Source of the DNA: Spongospora subterranea
Taxonomy: Eukaryota; Endomyxa; Phytomyxea; Plasmodiophorida; Plasmodiophoridae
Length of the DNA stretch: 53,624 nucleotides
Reading direction: 5' to 3'
NCBI GenBank assembly: GCA_900404475.1
Contig: OUQQ01000109.1
Coordinates: forward strand, 1-53,624
In this document: one piece after another, positions 43,483-53,624 of the stretch
How positions within the stretch are numbered: the stretch's first letter is position 1
Layout: every line of letters starts with the position of its first letter
Position numbers and translations under genes: made by a program
The notes under the pieces: generated by a model
Told to the model about the DNA's origin: nothing
What the model saw: the letters and a program-made list of their open reading frames with translations, nothing else
Database searches by the model: none

Positions 43483-44778
43483 ATGTCGTCTCTCAAAATT
43501 CTGTTTGCTGTCTGGAATTTGAATGGCCGTCCTATTAGTGATTCTAAGGATAATCTACGTAAATGGCTGACCCCAGATGCGGATGGTCAGCCAGATCTGT
43601 TCGTGATCGGTATGCAGGAGTTGCCAGCGTTGGCTGTCACTACGTTATTTTCAACGCCAGATACCGACAACTTATCGCTTCAATACCAATCTCAGATTGA
43701 ACCTACCATAAAAAGCATAATTCCTCCAGGTTATGGTCGACTTATCTGCAATGAGTATGGTCATCATCGCCAAACACAGAAACGGTCATAATCTAAACCG
43801 GATCTAGATTTGGTGCTATGTCCATCGACATCTACATCAAAGATAATAAGCGCCATCACGTTAAGGAGCTTGCAACTCGCGCCTGTGGTGTGGGCATTCT
43901 TGGAGGTCTTGGGCAAAAAGGAGGTCTTTCTGTCAGAATGTCATATATGGGACATTCTCTCTGCATATTATCGTGTCATTTAGCAGCTAACGATGGCGCA
44001 CGGGATACTCGCGATGGTGCGTTGTGGAGTTTCCTGAAAATTTCCACTTTGTTTACTCACTTTTTCAGCTCAGTGTAGCGAGCTGTGGACCAACATCCAA
44101 TATTGCAATGAATCCGGACGCCCAGTGTCGGTTTCCGATCATGAACATGTGATAATGATGGGCGATCTCAATTACCGAATGCAAGCGCCATCAAATGTAG
44201 TTGTCGACCTAATCCGTAAAGGAGGAGGGATGATAAGCAGCAAAGATATCGCGATATATGACGAGATTCTCAACGATTCTGGTCGGGGACCCAAATCAAA
44301 AGGTATCATACTGTTTTTCTTGACGCGAATATCTTCGCTTACTTCCTTTAGGGTTAACGGAAATGCCAATAAATTTTCCACCAACGTTTAAATATATTCC
44401 TTTTTCCGATCAGCTCAATTCTCAAGATCGCGTTCCTAGCTACACTGACAGGATTTTATATCGGTTAGCTCTGATTGTTTGTATGAGTCTTGTTGAATCA
44501 ACGTGTGTTTTAGGCCGCCGAAGCCAACTGGGCAACCCTCTGCAATGAAGTGCTTGCTATACGACAGCGTCCAATCGTGTTTATGCAGCGACCATAAACC
44601 AGTCATGGCGTTGTTCGAATGGAACGTTGACGATTCAAGCAGCTGCGATCACGAACGATTGCCTCAAATTTGGCCCGCCGATCCCGGCAACAGGGCAGCT
44701 CAGTCGCTGACGCAAGCGGCCAGTTCCATCATCCAAACATCAATGGCTCAATGGACATATTGGGTCGGCGATCTCTGA
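43483..44778 (+). CDS. Inositol polyphosphate 5-phosphatase, 5 exons
   Basis: Exons 43483-43754, 43808-44028, 44069-44302, 44352-44463, 44514-44778; 367 aa, essentially a lone catalytic domain. Family motifs in order: AVWNLNGR (WN.NG), FVIGMQELP (metal-binding Glu), GLGQKGGLSVRMSYMGHSL, ILSCHLAAND (HLAA), VIMMGDLNYRM (GDLNYR), FPPTFKY, QDRVPSYTDRILYR (R.P...DRIL) and CSDHKPVMALFE (SDH.PV). The enzyme removes the 5-phosphate from phosphoinositides or soluble inositol phosphates with Mg2+. There is no visible SH2, SAC, PH or CAAX element, so localisation is unclear. The 38-bp array ends about 110 bp before its ATG. Confidence 0.93.
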
Positions 44779-44861
44779 ATACAAACAAAACACCCAACAC
44801 CCTATTATTGAGATCGTTGCAGAGCGTACCGATAAGATGGTAAACGGTCGGCGCCCTGTCC

Positions 44862-46170
44862 ATGTCTGAAGAAGTGTTCCACGCCGCATCCCGAGGCGAT
44901 GTCCGCCAACTACGCCTTCTCATTAGGAAAGGGCACATGGAGGATGTGGACGAATCGGGGAACACTCCATTGATCGTCGCCGCCAAGCACAATCGCGTGG
45001 CGGCCGTCGCCCTCTTGATCGACCGCAAAGCCAATATCGCCCACGTCAACGCTCATGGCAACACAGCGATGCATGTGGCGGCCGAAAAAGGTCAATCGAT
45101 CATGGGCATTGTGTGTGAATCTATTGGCCAACGCGATCCAGGAATCATGCACGTTAGCGTGATCCGTCTGCTGTTCGAAGCTGGCGCCAACATCTCCGTC
45201 GCCAACTCCGTTCGGGAAACACCGATCTCGCTGATCACGAAGAACGCCAAACTGATCCGACATCCGAAAATCGCCCCCATCCTTGCGCAGCGTGACGCCG
45301 CCAAATTCCATCACAAGCGCAGGAAGGACGTCAAGGTTGGTCGCCACAATGTCGGAAAACATTTCCTGACGCGCGTTGACCGTTCAGTTGAAGAAGTCGC
45401 AAGGGAAATCGGCGAACAGGGTGCAATCGAAAGCCGCTCTAGGAAGTGGCCGTCGCGCCACGGTTCTCAACGCATTCGACGCTAGCAATGAGGACGTCCT
45501 GAACGTCAGGCAGGTTTGGGAAGCCCTGACAGGGTTCGCCAATCGTCGTCGTTCGTGGTCACTGCTCGTTGCGCTCAACATTCGTTCGGTAGGAGCGCCG
45601 ACAGCAACGTGCATTTGACCGCCAAGAACCTCTCGCCGATATTCACCGTTCTGAATATATCGATGGGCCCGGTATGTTGTGACCAATCACCGTTCGTCGC
45701 CGTTTTCATCGGAATTGTGGTCAGGCGGACGACGCCGCCTTTATGGATCTGATTGACGTCAATCAAGACGGATGCGTCGACTTCGACGATTTCTACGTGT
45801 CGATGGTAATCGGTCGGATTTCGGGTCGTCGATTGTGCTGAACTTGACCCGGTAGATGTGGAGGAAACTGTCGGATAGTCAAGAGGTGGCGGCGATCGAT
45901 GTGCCGTTCGACGCATTGGACACGTGCCTTGGGGCCGAGGACGCCACCGGATTGATCAGCCGATCCGGGTTTCGCGCCGCCGAACGGGTCATGGGCCCGG
46001 CGCTGTTCGCCGACAACGATCGCGATATCAACCGGATTTTGTCCAGCCTGATCCCCAACTACTCCAATCTGGCCAAGATGGACGCCAACACGGGTATCGA
46101 CCGGAAAACGTTCGCCCGCATCGTCAGCGGCAAGCACGAGATCCAAGCGGCGCCGACGTTCAGGAAATAA
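44862..46170 (+). CDS. Ankyrin-repeat and EF-hand protein, 5 exons
   Basis: Exons 44862-45381, 45443-45533, 45593-45671, 45725-45805, 45856-46170; 361 aa. The first ~150 residues carry ankyrin repeats (GNTPLIVAAKHNRVAAVALL; GNTAMHVAAEKG; VIRLLFEAGANISVANS). After a basic linker comes an EF-hand region: a degenerate hand (AFDASNEDVLNVRQVWEAL), helices joined over the introns (HLTAKNLSPIFTVL), and a canonical loop DVNQDGCVDFDDF. The C-terminal exon (MWRKLSDSQEVAAID...) has no recognised domain. For intron 1 an alternative donor would make a 22-nt intron (45421-45442); the 61-nt version is preferred as typical. Likely a Ca2+-responsive scaffold. Its stop lies 31 bp from that of the BTB gene on the other strand. 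Confidence 0.75.
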
Positions 46171-46201
46171 AACCGAAATCTCAATGGTGTTTTATACGGA
46201 A

Positions 46202-47571
46202 TTAAATAGCCGGTTCCAATTCGACAGGTTCATCGCGCTCGCCCTTCCGGCTCTCGATCAACCTCACCGACCCATCCGTCGATGGGCTCTCGAATGCCAC
46301 CACCCGATCGCGGTCGTCGTTGCGGATCCAGATCCCGTGTCCGATCGTGACGAACCGTCCCCTGTCGGGAACGACCGCCCATCGCGGTGCGATGTCGAGG
46401 AGCTCCGACAGGGCGGTTTTGAAGACGGCCATGGCGCCAGGCATGGCCCGCTCGGGAGCGGCGGCCATGACCGCTAGTTCCGCCCGAGATGAGAAACTGG
46501 CCACAGACAGAAGACGAGATAGAAGGTCAATCGAGATGCGCTCCCAGTTCGCCCGGTAGAAGCGAATCAACGTCAGGTTGAGGAAGCGGGACGACGACCG
46601 CAGTTCGGGGGAACAGATCACACGCGCGAACACCTCCGGCGATAGCTGAAACCGTTTCGCGATTGAATTTCGGATCGCTCGGAATGATTCGACGACCGGA
46701 AGGGGCGTCTTTCGTACCTGGCAAAGGCGATCGCGCGAGAACATCTCGAAGTGCTCGGCGACGATCGTGATCAGGGGGTTGTGATGGATGTCCAGCGACA
46801 GGAAGAAGGCGCTGTCGTTTGGCGAGACCTGATGGCGCGGGTTCTCCAGCAGCGACAGGACCAGCTGGTTGCGGTGCTCGCGCTGGGTCCGGTTCCGCTG
46901 CAGGTAATGGGCCAGCCGTTCGCTGACCGCGTTGTGTGGCGCCACGATGCTTCTGCGGCAACACGGTCAGACCGAAAACTGGCCAACACACACGGTGCTG
47001 AAACCGACGGGGAACGCAACAGACTCGACAGGAATTTCGGCGGAAGACGATCCCAAACATCGTTGTTGACGATGATGAAGCGGCGGGCGATCCGTCTGGC
47101 GCAAACTTGAGCGCAGATCTCGCCCAGGCCGAAACATTCGGCGTCGGACAGGATATCGGCGATGTTGTTGGGGTTGGCGCTGTCGTTGATGGATTCCTGG
47201 ATCGCCTGGCAGAGGGCGGTCAGGCACAGGTAGTCGGCCAAGCGCCATATGGGCATGAGCAGTTTCGGGTCGAGATGGGTCGATCGCAACCCGAAATACA
47301 TGTAGGATAGGACGGTGGCGCCAGCGTCGATAAATCGGTGACGGCGCTCGTCCAGGGACAGCGATGACGACGGCGGGCAATCGTGCTCAAGGGATATGGC
47401 CGTCGACCGATCGCCCTGGTCGAGGAAGGTCTCGGACAGGAACAGCCGTTTCAGCATCGGCGACGAGCGCGGCCCGAGCCCGACCACATAGCGATGAACG
47501 GGGAACGGGTGGCCCGATATAATGAGAGTCCAGTCGGAGAAGAGGCCATGGCGCCATGGATCCTGCTCCAT
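46202..47571 (-). CDS. BTB/POZ-BACK domain protein, 2 exons
   Basis: Minus-strand exons 47571-46994 and 46952-46202; 442 aa. The N-terminus has a BTB core (SDWTLIISGHPFPVHRYVVG, SPMLKRLFLSETFLDQ, VLSYMYFG), followed by a BACK-like helical segment (LMPIWRLADYLCLTALCQAI and AECFGLGEICAQV). Exon 2 continues with helical BACK material (APHNAVSERLAHYLQRNRT, FQLSPEVFARVICSPELRS). BTB-BACK proteins are often CUL3 ubiquitin-ligase adaptors; no Kelch repeats follow, so the substrate-binding part is unclear. The 42-nt intron is phase 2. High-GC codon use makes the opposite strand open as well; those frames are shadows. Confidence 0.75.
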
Positions 47572-47699
47572 GATGGGATGGATCAGATGGGGGTACCCCT
47601 TATTCGGCCCGCCGCCGCCGCCGCCCTACAGATCGCCCATCGGTTCCTGAACACACACACAGCAACGCTCGTCGATCCTCAAACACTGAGTCACTCGTG

Positions 47700-48660
47700 A
47701 TCAGCGACCCGAGGTCGCGTCGCGTCCCACAGTTTACTCCAAAACCACATAGATCACGACTGAGAGGGCGTTCCATCTGATTCCGACCTGGAGGTGTTTG
47801 GAATCGCTTATCAAGGCGACGGCGCCGGACCCATAACCTAAAAACGGAACGACAATGGATCGAGGGTGCTGGGTCGAGTAATGGATATGGATGACGCGAC
47901 TACAGATATGATTGAAGGCGTGTCTGGTCATCCCAGTCCACAGATGTGAATCCTGCCGTCGTCAATACCGTTATGAAATACAAATATCTAACAGTCTGAA
48001 CTTTATCGGGTTTTCATGTTTGTGTTAGTGATGAGGCTGATACACATTGGTGAAACTAAATCTCTCGCAATCGTAGGATGCGATTATAGCACCCCGATGG
48101 CCACTCGCACCAACAACGCTGTTGGCCAAGCAGATCCCATTGCCGAAAATTCCTGTTCGTCCACTTGACCTTGAGCTATCCAACCATGAGCGAAAGTAAC
48201 CGATAACGAAAGAAGAGCTACAGACAGACCAGCGACCAAGGCGAAAACTCGACCAATTCCAGAGTGTCTTGATGAAGTTTGGGGTTTTATCAAGTCGGGT
48301 GATCCCAATCTCACACAATCATTAATTCAGATCAGACCGATGACCAACGTATAGCGATGGGTCCTTATCACGAACATATGGGTTTATGCCCGGTCGACGA
48401 GCGATCGTCATCTGGCCCTAGCGTAGATACGGGTACCACAGATCTAACACGAATGTGTTGAACGCAATCCCAAATAACATTGCTACTTGTAGGGGGCCAG
48501 GCGGAATGATTGCGGAAATCTGAACCTTTAAATATCATGGGCCGTATTTTGGCGATCGTCATTTCCAGTCCAAAGCGTCCAATGTTTACGATCTCGCTAT
48601 TGATTGCTTGGAGCAAAACATCGTCGATTCATCCAGCGGATTCTGTGGGATGTTCATCTG
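47700..48660. other. Possible minus-strand membrane-protein exons
   Basis: Minus-strand pieces with coding character: DVLLQAINSEIVNIGRFGLE and IAKIRPMIFKGSDFRNHSAW (about 48625-48480), and GIGRVFALVAGLSVALLSLS, then VTFAHGWIAQGQVDEQE (about 48260-48150), the latter with one membrane span. They may belong to one spliced gene, but start, end and family are unknown. Confidence 0.3.
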
Positions 48661-48709
48661 GCTCTTTTCAGTTCTTTTAAATGGTGACTGGTATTTGAAG
48701 GTCCACTAG

Positions 48710-49381
48710 TTTTTGGTGTGTCACACACCCAGACACACCCAGCCCTAGGTTAATCCGAGGATTAATTTGACACACCCAAGAAAGTCCATGGTGGTTTAAC
48801 GGCCGAGATAAACAGAGAAACCACACACCCAAGACATTATATCAAACATGAACGCGACAGAGGACAAAAACCTATCCCATTTCAATATAGTCATTGCTAG
48901 TTTGACGTAGACCGTTCAATCCAATTCAAACCTGACTGTTTGTTCAAAATCTTCTTGGCCCTACAATGCAAGGACGTCCAGTGGGTGTCTCCCAGTCGAG
49001 GATAGTTTCTTTGTAAAAGAGCAACTCGGATTGACGGTATTAGATGAGCACGAGCTCCTGGGTTGCTCTGATGGCATCTGCTGAGGCGGTGAAGATGACT
49101 TCGCACCTCCGTGCGTCAATGTTGAAAGCACCTCAATGTTCTGGTTTGAACCGAACGCGTCCACCATCGCTAACATCGCACGCGCGGCCTGAACAATAAA
49201 ACATTCCGCTGGACTCGGATCCATTGTGTTAATTGATGTAATTATGAATATCTCATGGGATTAATTCCCATGGACTTTTGGGTGTGTCGTGGATTAATCC
49301 CCATTGACTTTCTTGGGTGTGTCGAATTGATACTTGGATTAATCTAGGGCTGGTGTGTCTGGGTGTGCGACACACCAAAAA
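48710..49381. mobile_element. Short TIR element (MITE-like), ~670 bp
   Basis: The left terminal inverted repeat (48710-48792) begins TTTTTGGTGTGTC and continues CACACCCAGACACACC. The right TIR (49299-49381) is its reverse complement with a few changes. A further partial copy of the inner TIR end (about 49260-49298) adjoins the right arm. The interior has minus-strand frames (LLQRNYPRLGDTHW; AMLAMVDAFGSNQNIEV) but no transposase. A target-site duplication could not be identified with confidence. Confidence 0.75.
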
Positions 49382-49510
49382 CAGGTCACTCGTATTTAAG
49401 TGCTGTTCGTGTTCACACATGATTCTCTCGCCGCCGGGGTCGAGAAACAGGGTCGAGAAAATTCGACACGCAGAAGTCACACAGAATTGCTCCAGTCACG
49501 GAGGTGACAA

Positions 49511-50134
49511 ATGAGTGTACACTCTTTGACAAAGGACCGCGTGGCCTCGTCACGTCGTGCTCGTTTGGTCATTGGTGGTCGTCGTTATTATATGATTGAT
49601 TGTGCTTATCAATCAAGCGGTATGATGTCTTTTCCGCCATTGACATGGCATAAACGCAACAAATCAGTGTTCAACTCAGGGGTAGGCAGGACGACGACTG
49701 TCCAGTTGTCGGTTTTTAATGACCGGTTTCTGGACCGTGTACGGCCAGGTTTCCGGTTCTCGCCCGCTTCGTCACGCAAACTGCAGTCACGACTGCTTCT
49801 GCAGCATGTGCCTGCAGAGCATCAGGAAACTGTTGCTAAGTCGGCCAACCATCAGCTGCCGACGATGCTGCAGAATTATGCGGTCATCGACGCACAGAAC
49901 CTCAATAGAGATATTGTGGAACAGGGGTCGGGTCTGTTCAGTAAGTATATGGCTGCCCGGGCTCGTACCGCCAGAGCGCAAAGTCGTAAACATTCCCCGA
50001 AAGCAACCCCTACTCCTCTTTTCCAACCTCCATCTTCCACCCCTCCTCTGCTTGTTCCATACTACTCCGCCCTACTCCTGTCTTCCTACTTGTATCCCAC
50101 TCTCCAATACTTCTGGAGAGTGGGATACAGGTAG
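49511..50134 (+). CDS. Hypothetical protein ending in a hairpin
   Basis: 207 codons starting MSVHSLTKDRVASSRRARL. Basic, no signal peptide, no domain recognised. The first ~160 residues look protein-like (NHQLPTMLQNYAVIDAQNLN); the last ~30 (PPSSTPPLLVPYYSALLL...) are read through the left arm and loop of a long hairpin and may be non-coding. It lies just right of the TIR element. Confidence 0.35.
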   Translation: MSVHSLTKDRVASSRRARLVIGGRRYYMIDCAYQSSGMMSFPPLTWHKRNKSVFNSGVGRTTTVQLSVFNDRFLDRVRPGFRFSPASSRKLQSRLLLQHVPAEHQETVAKSANHQLPTMLQNYAVIDAQNLNRDIVEQGSGLFSKYMAARARTARAQSRKHSPKATPTPLFQPPSSTPPLLVPYYSALLLSSYLYPTLQYFWRVGYR

Positions 50135-50145
50135 GAAGACAGGAG
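50075..50145. repeat. Near-perfect hairpin, 32-bp arms, 7-nt loop
   Basis: Left arm 50075-50106 (starts CTCCTGTCTTCCTAC), loop 50107-50113, right arm 50114-50145. Arms pair with a single T/C difference (a G-U pair in RNA). No T-run follows, so it is not a typical Pol III or bacterial terminator. It could be a small fold-back element or a structured transcript end. Confidence 0.9.
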
Positions 50146-50149
50146 TTAG

Positions 50150-51165
50150 CTGAACAATCTTAGGTATTGACGATGGCACAGCAACTAACGCCAAGGCGGA
50201 GCAACGCGCGGATAATTGCATTGCATTCTTGAACAGATTCTTACATCATGGACAGCATGTGAAATCATGCCATTGTTATATATCAATAGATTACACACCA
50301 GGCTGATTGCCCAACTTAAGTACATCGCAAGACAAAACTGGGTTTTTTGGCGTTGATCGATTCGGAATTTATTGGAAAATGGGAATATTAAGGGGAGAAT
50401 CCTGGGCCAGGTTTCTTAGGCCACTGGTGTATTTGGCGTATTGTCGATCGTGTGTGTGTGTTGATGTGCCACATCATGATAGGTTGTGCCCCCACCGAGT
50501 TGACATCCGTTTGGTTCCAGGGGAGCTGCGCCCTCACAGGTTTATGGGGTTCCAGTGTAGATTGACTGGGCAACGGACCAACCACACTCAACCCGACCAA
50601 TTGTTTTCCCCAACTCTGCTAATCCAGATTGCAATTCACAGACTTTGCACTAATCCACCAGATAATTAGTAGAACAACAAATGCCAAACGCATCAGCGGA
50701 CGCCTGCAATACTCTGCGATTGCAACCTGTCAACGAACGACAAGTTCGATAAAACGCTAAGTTCACTGGAGGTAATTTATCAGACCCGATTTTATGGCTG
50801 ATCACATTCGACAGACAATGCGATGATATGAGGTAAACGCGATGGTGTAGGTTTATGAGGGTATTGAATGTTGTTCTGACAGTTTGAGTTGATGCCGATA
50901 ATGACTGAACCGATTGCCGTTTGAGCCAGTGTTATTGACTGGGGAAACCAATTATTACCTGTATTTTGTTGAGTTTCAGATGTGGTTGTACTGTTTGTCG
51001 CTGGACAGGAACGCTTGAACCCCGGATCTCATGAAGTATTGCCCGGAAGAGGGTTCCTGAGGGACTGAGACGCTACAGGGAATGTGCTGTCGACGGTTTT
51101 GGTCCGGTTCCCCATTTCTCAGGCGCGTGCCGATTTTCTTCTGTGGCTGGACGTTAATCACGGGC
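50150..51165. other. Unassigned intergenic stretch
   Basis: One plus frame of 120 codons (50307-50669) with no recognisable motif. Nothing else supported. Confidence 0.3.
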
Positions 51166-51169
51166 CGCG

Positions 51170-51992
51170 ATGGAAGACGTCACCGAGATTGACGAGATTT
51201 TCAACGAGTTCTCCAGAAGTCTGGAGGATATCGGTAAAACACTATTGGATGAGTTCATCAGCAGGTTCACGAGGGATGCGCAAACCATATCACGACGCCA
51301 TCAGTTCGATATACGATTGCAGAGTTGTGTTCGATCGGCCATAAAGGCGGCGTCACTCAAGGACAGAGATGCGATTCGAACTGATGAAACAACAGAAATC
51401 GTTCAGGAACAGCATTGGCGTCAGACCGTCGACGTGGAAATCCCCAGTAGCAGTTCCAATTTCGGGGAAGGTCCCGACAATCTTGGTCAATCAACGACTG
51501 GCCTGTCGCCCTCCGTCGTTGACGATCCGATCGTCGTCGATGACGCGCCTGAACCTGGGGACGAACCCGATGTGCTCCCGGATACGGTCAGCGAGGGGTC
51601 GTTATCGTCTGGTCAATCGAACGAGCGCGTTCGACGACCTGTCGGGCCCGTGTTCCCATTATATACGACCTATCACCCATTTCATACGGCGTCAGATTGC
51701 GAGAGCGGTTTCTCAGGATCATGTAGGGAAATCAATTGTCAATGGAATCGGTGTCAACGTTCGTGGGGGTTTTGCAGGTGAGACCCTGGTCGATGTCGAG
51801 CAAGAACGCAATGACGTCCCTTATGATGCTGCAGAGATCATGACGTACAAACATGGGGATGTCGTTCATGATATCCAACACCTGGGCCGTGTTCTACCGC
51901 GTCTGAGTATCGGGAAGGACGAGGGCGTTGGACCATCATATAGTCGAGTGAATTTGTCGTCGTTGTCGGGTAGATCTCGAATACGATGCTGA
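51170..51992 (+). CDS. Hypothetical protein, 2 exons
   Basis: Exons 51170-51649 and 51696-51992; 258 aa, both phase 0. The N-terminus is helical and charged (MEDVTEIDEIFNEFSRSLED, IGKTLLDEFISRF), followed by an acidic Asp/Pro-rich linker (VVDDPIVVDDAPEPGDEPDV) and a more globular C-terminal part (GKSIVNGIGVNVRGGFAGET, YDAAEIMTYKHGDVVHD). The intron is 46 nt (GTGTTC...GTCAG). No family recognised. Confidence 0.5.
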
Positions 51993-51999
51993 TTAGCGC

Positions 52000-53515
52000 C
52001 CGATCGTATCTGTCAGGGGCAACTCTCGCAAGGTAATCCCAAGCTAGGGCAGTCGCGATTGGCGTGATGCAACAAACTGACCCTTGACCGAACATATCCG
52101 GCCAACGACATATATCAATATAAGGCCATAACCCCTTCTCATTGATCTATTCAACATGTTCTTCGCCGTTAGTTCATTTTCATGATGCGCATTGACTCGC
52201 CAGCTGGTGGCATTTTGTATCACCGAAATTCCTGGTTATATATAAATTCGGATAGATTGAACTTGACAGGATTGCATTCCCAACTGATACGTGTTGTAAA
52301 GATGGGCCAAACCTCCATGGCCAGAATCGGGATTTGAATAACGCTGTCATGTTCAAGCTATTTCACATCACTACTGATGTGCCGCGTGTGACCCCAACTG
52401 GAAAACAGACAAGGACAAAGCGATCAACTGAATCTCCTGATCGATTTTGACGTAAATGTACCATTCTATGCGGATCCAAAACACAGCAGAAGAAGCAAAC
52501 GGAAATGGCAAACAAAGTCTAAGGCGATGGCAACAGATTGTCAAGCACATCACAACGACGAAGGATAGGCGCGGGCGATCGAAAGCGATGCGTCATCACT
52601 ATGCCTCGCCCACACGGCAACAACTGCGGTTAGATTCATCCCAGAGACCAGAGTACGATATGAGTAGCGAAGGTGAGAGATGAACCGGGAAGAGGGAACC
52701 GGAACGATACGACCGAATCAACCCGAAACCCCCAATAAACATGATGCAGGTAGAGATTCATCAAAATCACACAGATGGTCACAGGGATTGTTATCCCAAC
52801 GTGATTTCAAACAGGTCAGAAAAACAATGCAATAGAACGAGCACTACCATAATTAGCAAACAAATTGATGAGATGGCCCTTCAGCATTTCTGCAAAGAAC
52901 CCCAGGGGCTCAAATTCGTACTGACCGTATTACGAGAAAGAAGACACTCATATGATATCTGTGGAATACCACAGTTTATGGTGGAAATGACACTGTTGTG
53001 ACTCGTGTCGGCCTTGTGGCTAACGGTCCTGTCCAGCCCGATAAGACAGTTCCTATTCCACCGTGTATATTGTGGGATGTCATAGATAAGTGTTGTCGTT
53101 CTCGTCACCTCAATATGTGAATCAGAACCCGTGTTGACCTGGCGTCAGCAGTGTTCCGAATCTTGTGGAGCCACCTGATCAAAAATCACCATTCTCAAAA
53201 TCTCACAACGTAGCCTACAGAATCCGAAAACTCCAGTAAAACTGGTATTTTCATCAAGAAACCTAGTCCCCGACGCAAAATGGGCAAATGCACATACTGA
53301 TGTGACAAGAATGTTTTGCGAATAGGCATTCTCTTCCATATTCAATCAAAACTGACCAGGCCATACCGTCTTCGCTCTCGAGACTCTTGACTCACTCATA
53401 TGAACGTGAAAGCTTTCCAAACGCTAGAAACGGGTTGAATCGGTTCATTATTTAAACGTTTCGAGAACCGCGGATGGGCGAAAACGGTTTTTTGGTAGGA
53501 AATTCCGACGGAAGA
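52000..53515. other. Unassigned stretch
   Basis: Only short frames, for example plus 52456-52683 (rich in Arg, Gln and Ser). No RNA gene or repeat recognised before the terminal array. Confidence 0.3.
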
Positions 53516-53517
53516 GG

Positions 53518-53624
53518 GTACCGTCGTCACGATACCGTCGTCACGATACCGTCATCACGATACCGTCGTCAACGATACCGTCGTCTCAATACCGTCATCA
53601 CGATACCGTCGTCACGATACCGTC
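53518..53624. repeat. 14-15-bp tandem array running off the window
   Basis: Units of ATACCGTCGTCACG with small variants (ATACCGTCATCACG, one 15-bp unit with an extra A) repeated about seven times up to the last base. The true length is unknown because the window ends inside it. Confidence 0.9.

Noticed and set aside
45421..45442. A 22-nt intron in the ankyrin/EF-hand gene
   Set aside because: It keeps phase, but a 61-nt intron (45382-45442) using the same acceptor is nearer the usual size. Kept only as an alternative.
46751..47700. Plus-strand frames over the BTB gene
   Set aside because: Antisense of a two-exon gene with clear BTB/BACK signal; the high GC content opens the opposite strand.

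Overview
The window is nuclear DNA of a flagellated unicellular eukaryote. Nearly every recognisable gene is broken by short GT-AG introns, mostly 45-70 nt with one of 28 nt. There is an intron-bearing tRNA, a ciliary transition-zone gene (B9D1), a centromere gene (KNL2), an HEATR5/Laa1 trafficking gene, a mitochondrial ribosomal protein (uS2m) and a 7TM-RGS receptor. This suits a zoosporic or flagellate protist or an early-branching fungus-like lineage; I cannot place it more finely. All gene models below were spliced by eye. I accepted a model when exon phases agreed, the total length was a multiple of three and family motifs ran across the junctions.

Layout. 1-6 kb is rearranged accessory DNA: four separate inverted (fold-back) duplications, an REase-like gene, a tRNA-Met with a 13-nt intron beside a tRNA relic, and a decayed DUF7869-type transposase. 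6.0-10.2 kb is the most unusual locus: a gene for a secreted protein built almost wholly of ~50-62-residue repeats. About one repeat sits on each exon, all internal exons are phase 1-1, and the 3' half has been amplified as a 426-435-bp two-exon cassette. 10.3-16.1 kb holds a hAT-like transposase relic, decayed extra copies of the repeat exon and otherwise unassigned DNA. 16.2-17.5 kb is uS2m. 18.9-23.1 kb is KNL2 (SANTA domain plus CENPC-k motif behind a ~1,050-residue Ser/Pro-rich N-terminus). 23.3-24.8 kb (minus) is a cytosolic-type malate dehydrogenase in 11 exons. 25.1-26.4 kb (minus) is a secreted Ser/Thr/Pro-rich protein. 26.4-29.9 kb is mostly unassigned, with one decayed reading frame.

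29.9-31.5 kb (minus) is the 7TM-RGS receptor, 32.8-33.5 kb is B9D1, 35.07-35.68 kb is a mitochondrial-type [2Fe-2S] ferredoxin with an enlarged cluster loop, and 35.7-41.5 kb (minus) is HEATR5. A 38-bp minisatellite with an assembly gap lies at 42.5-43.4 kb. It is followed by an inositol polyphosphate 5-phosphatase, an ankyrin/EF-hand protein and a convergent BTB-BACK protein. 47.6-53.6 kb holds possible membrane-protein exons, a TIR element of about 670 bp, a 32-bp-arm hairpin, two unknown proteins and a tandem array at the right edge.

These genes do not form an operon or pathway. They are housekeeping, signalling and cytoskeletal genes packed closely, often tail to tail with 31-127 bp between stop codons, and interspersed with decayed mobile DNA. 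Signalling is over-represented on the right: a GPCR-like RGS protein, a phosphoinositide phosphatase and a Ca2+-binding ankyrin protein.
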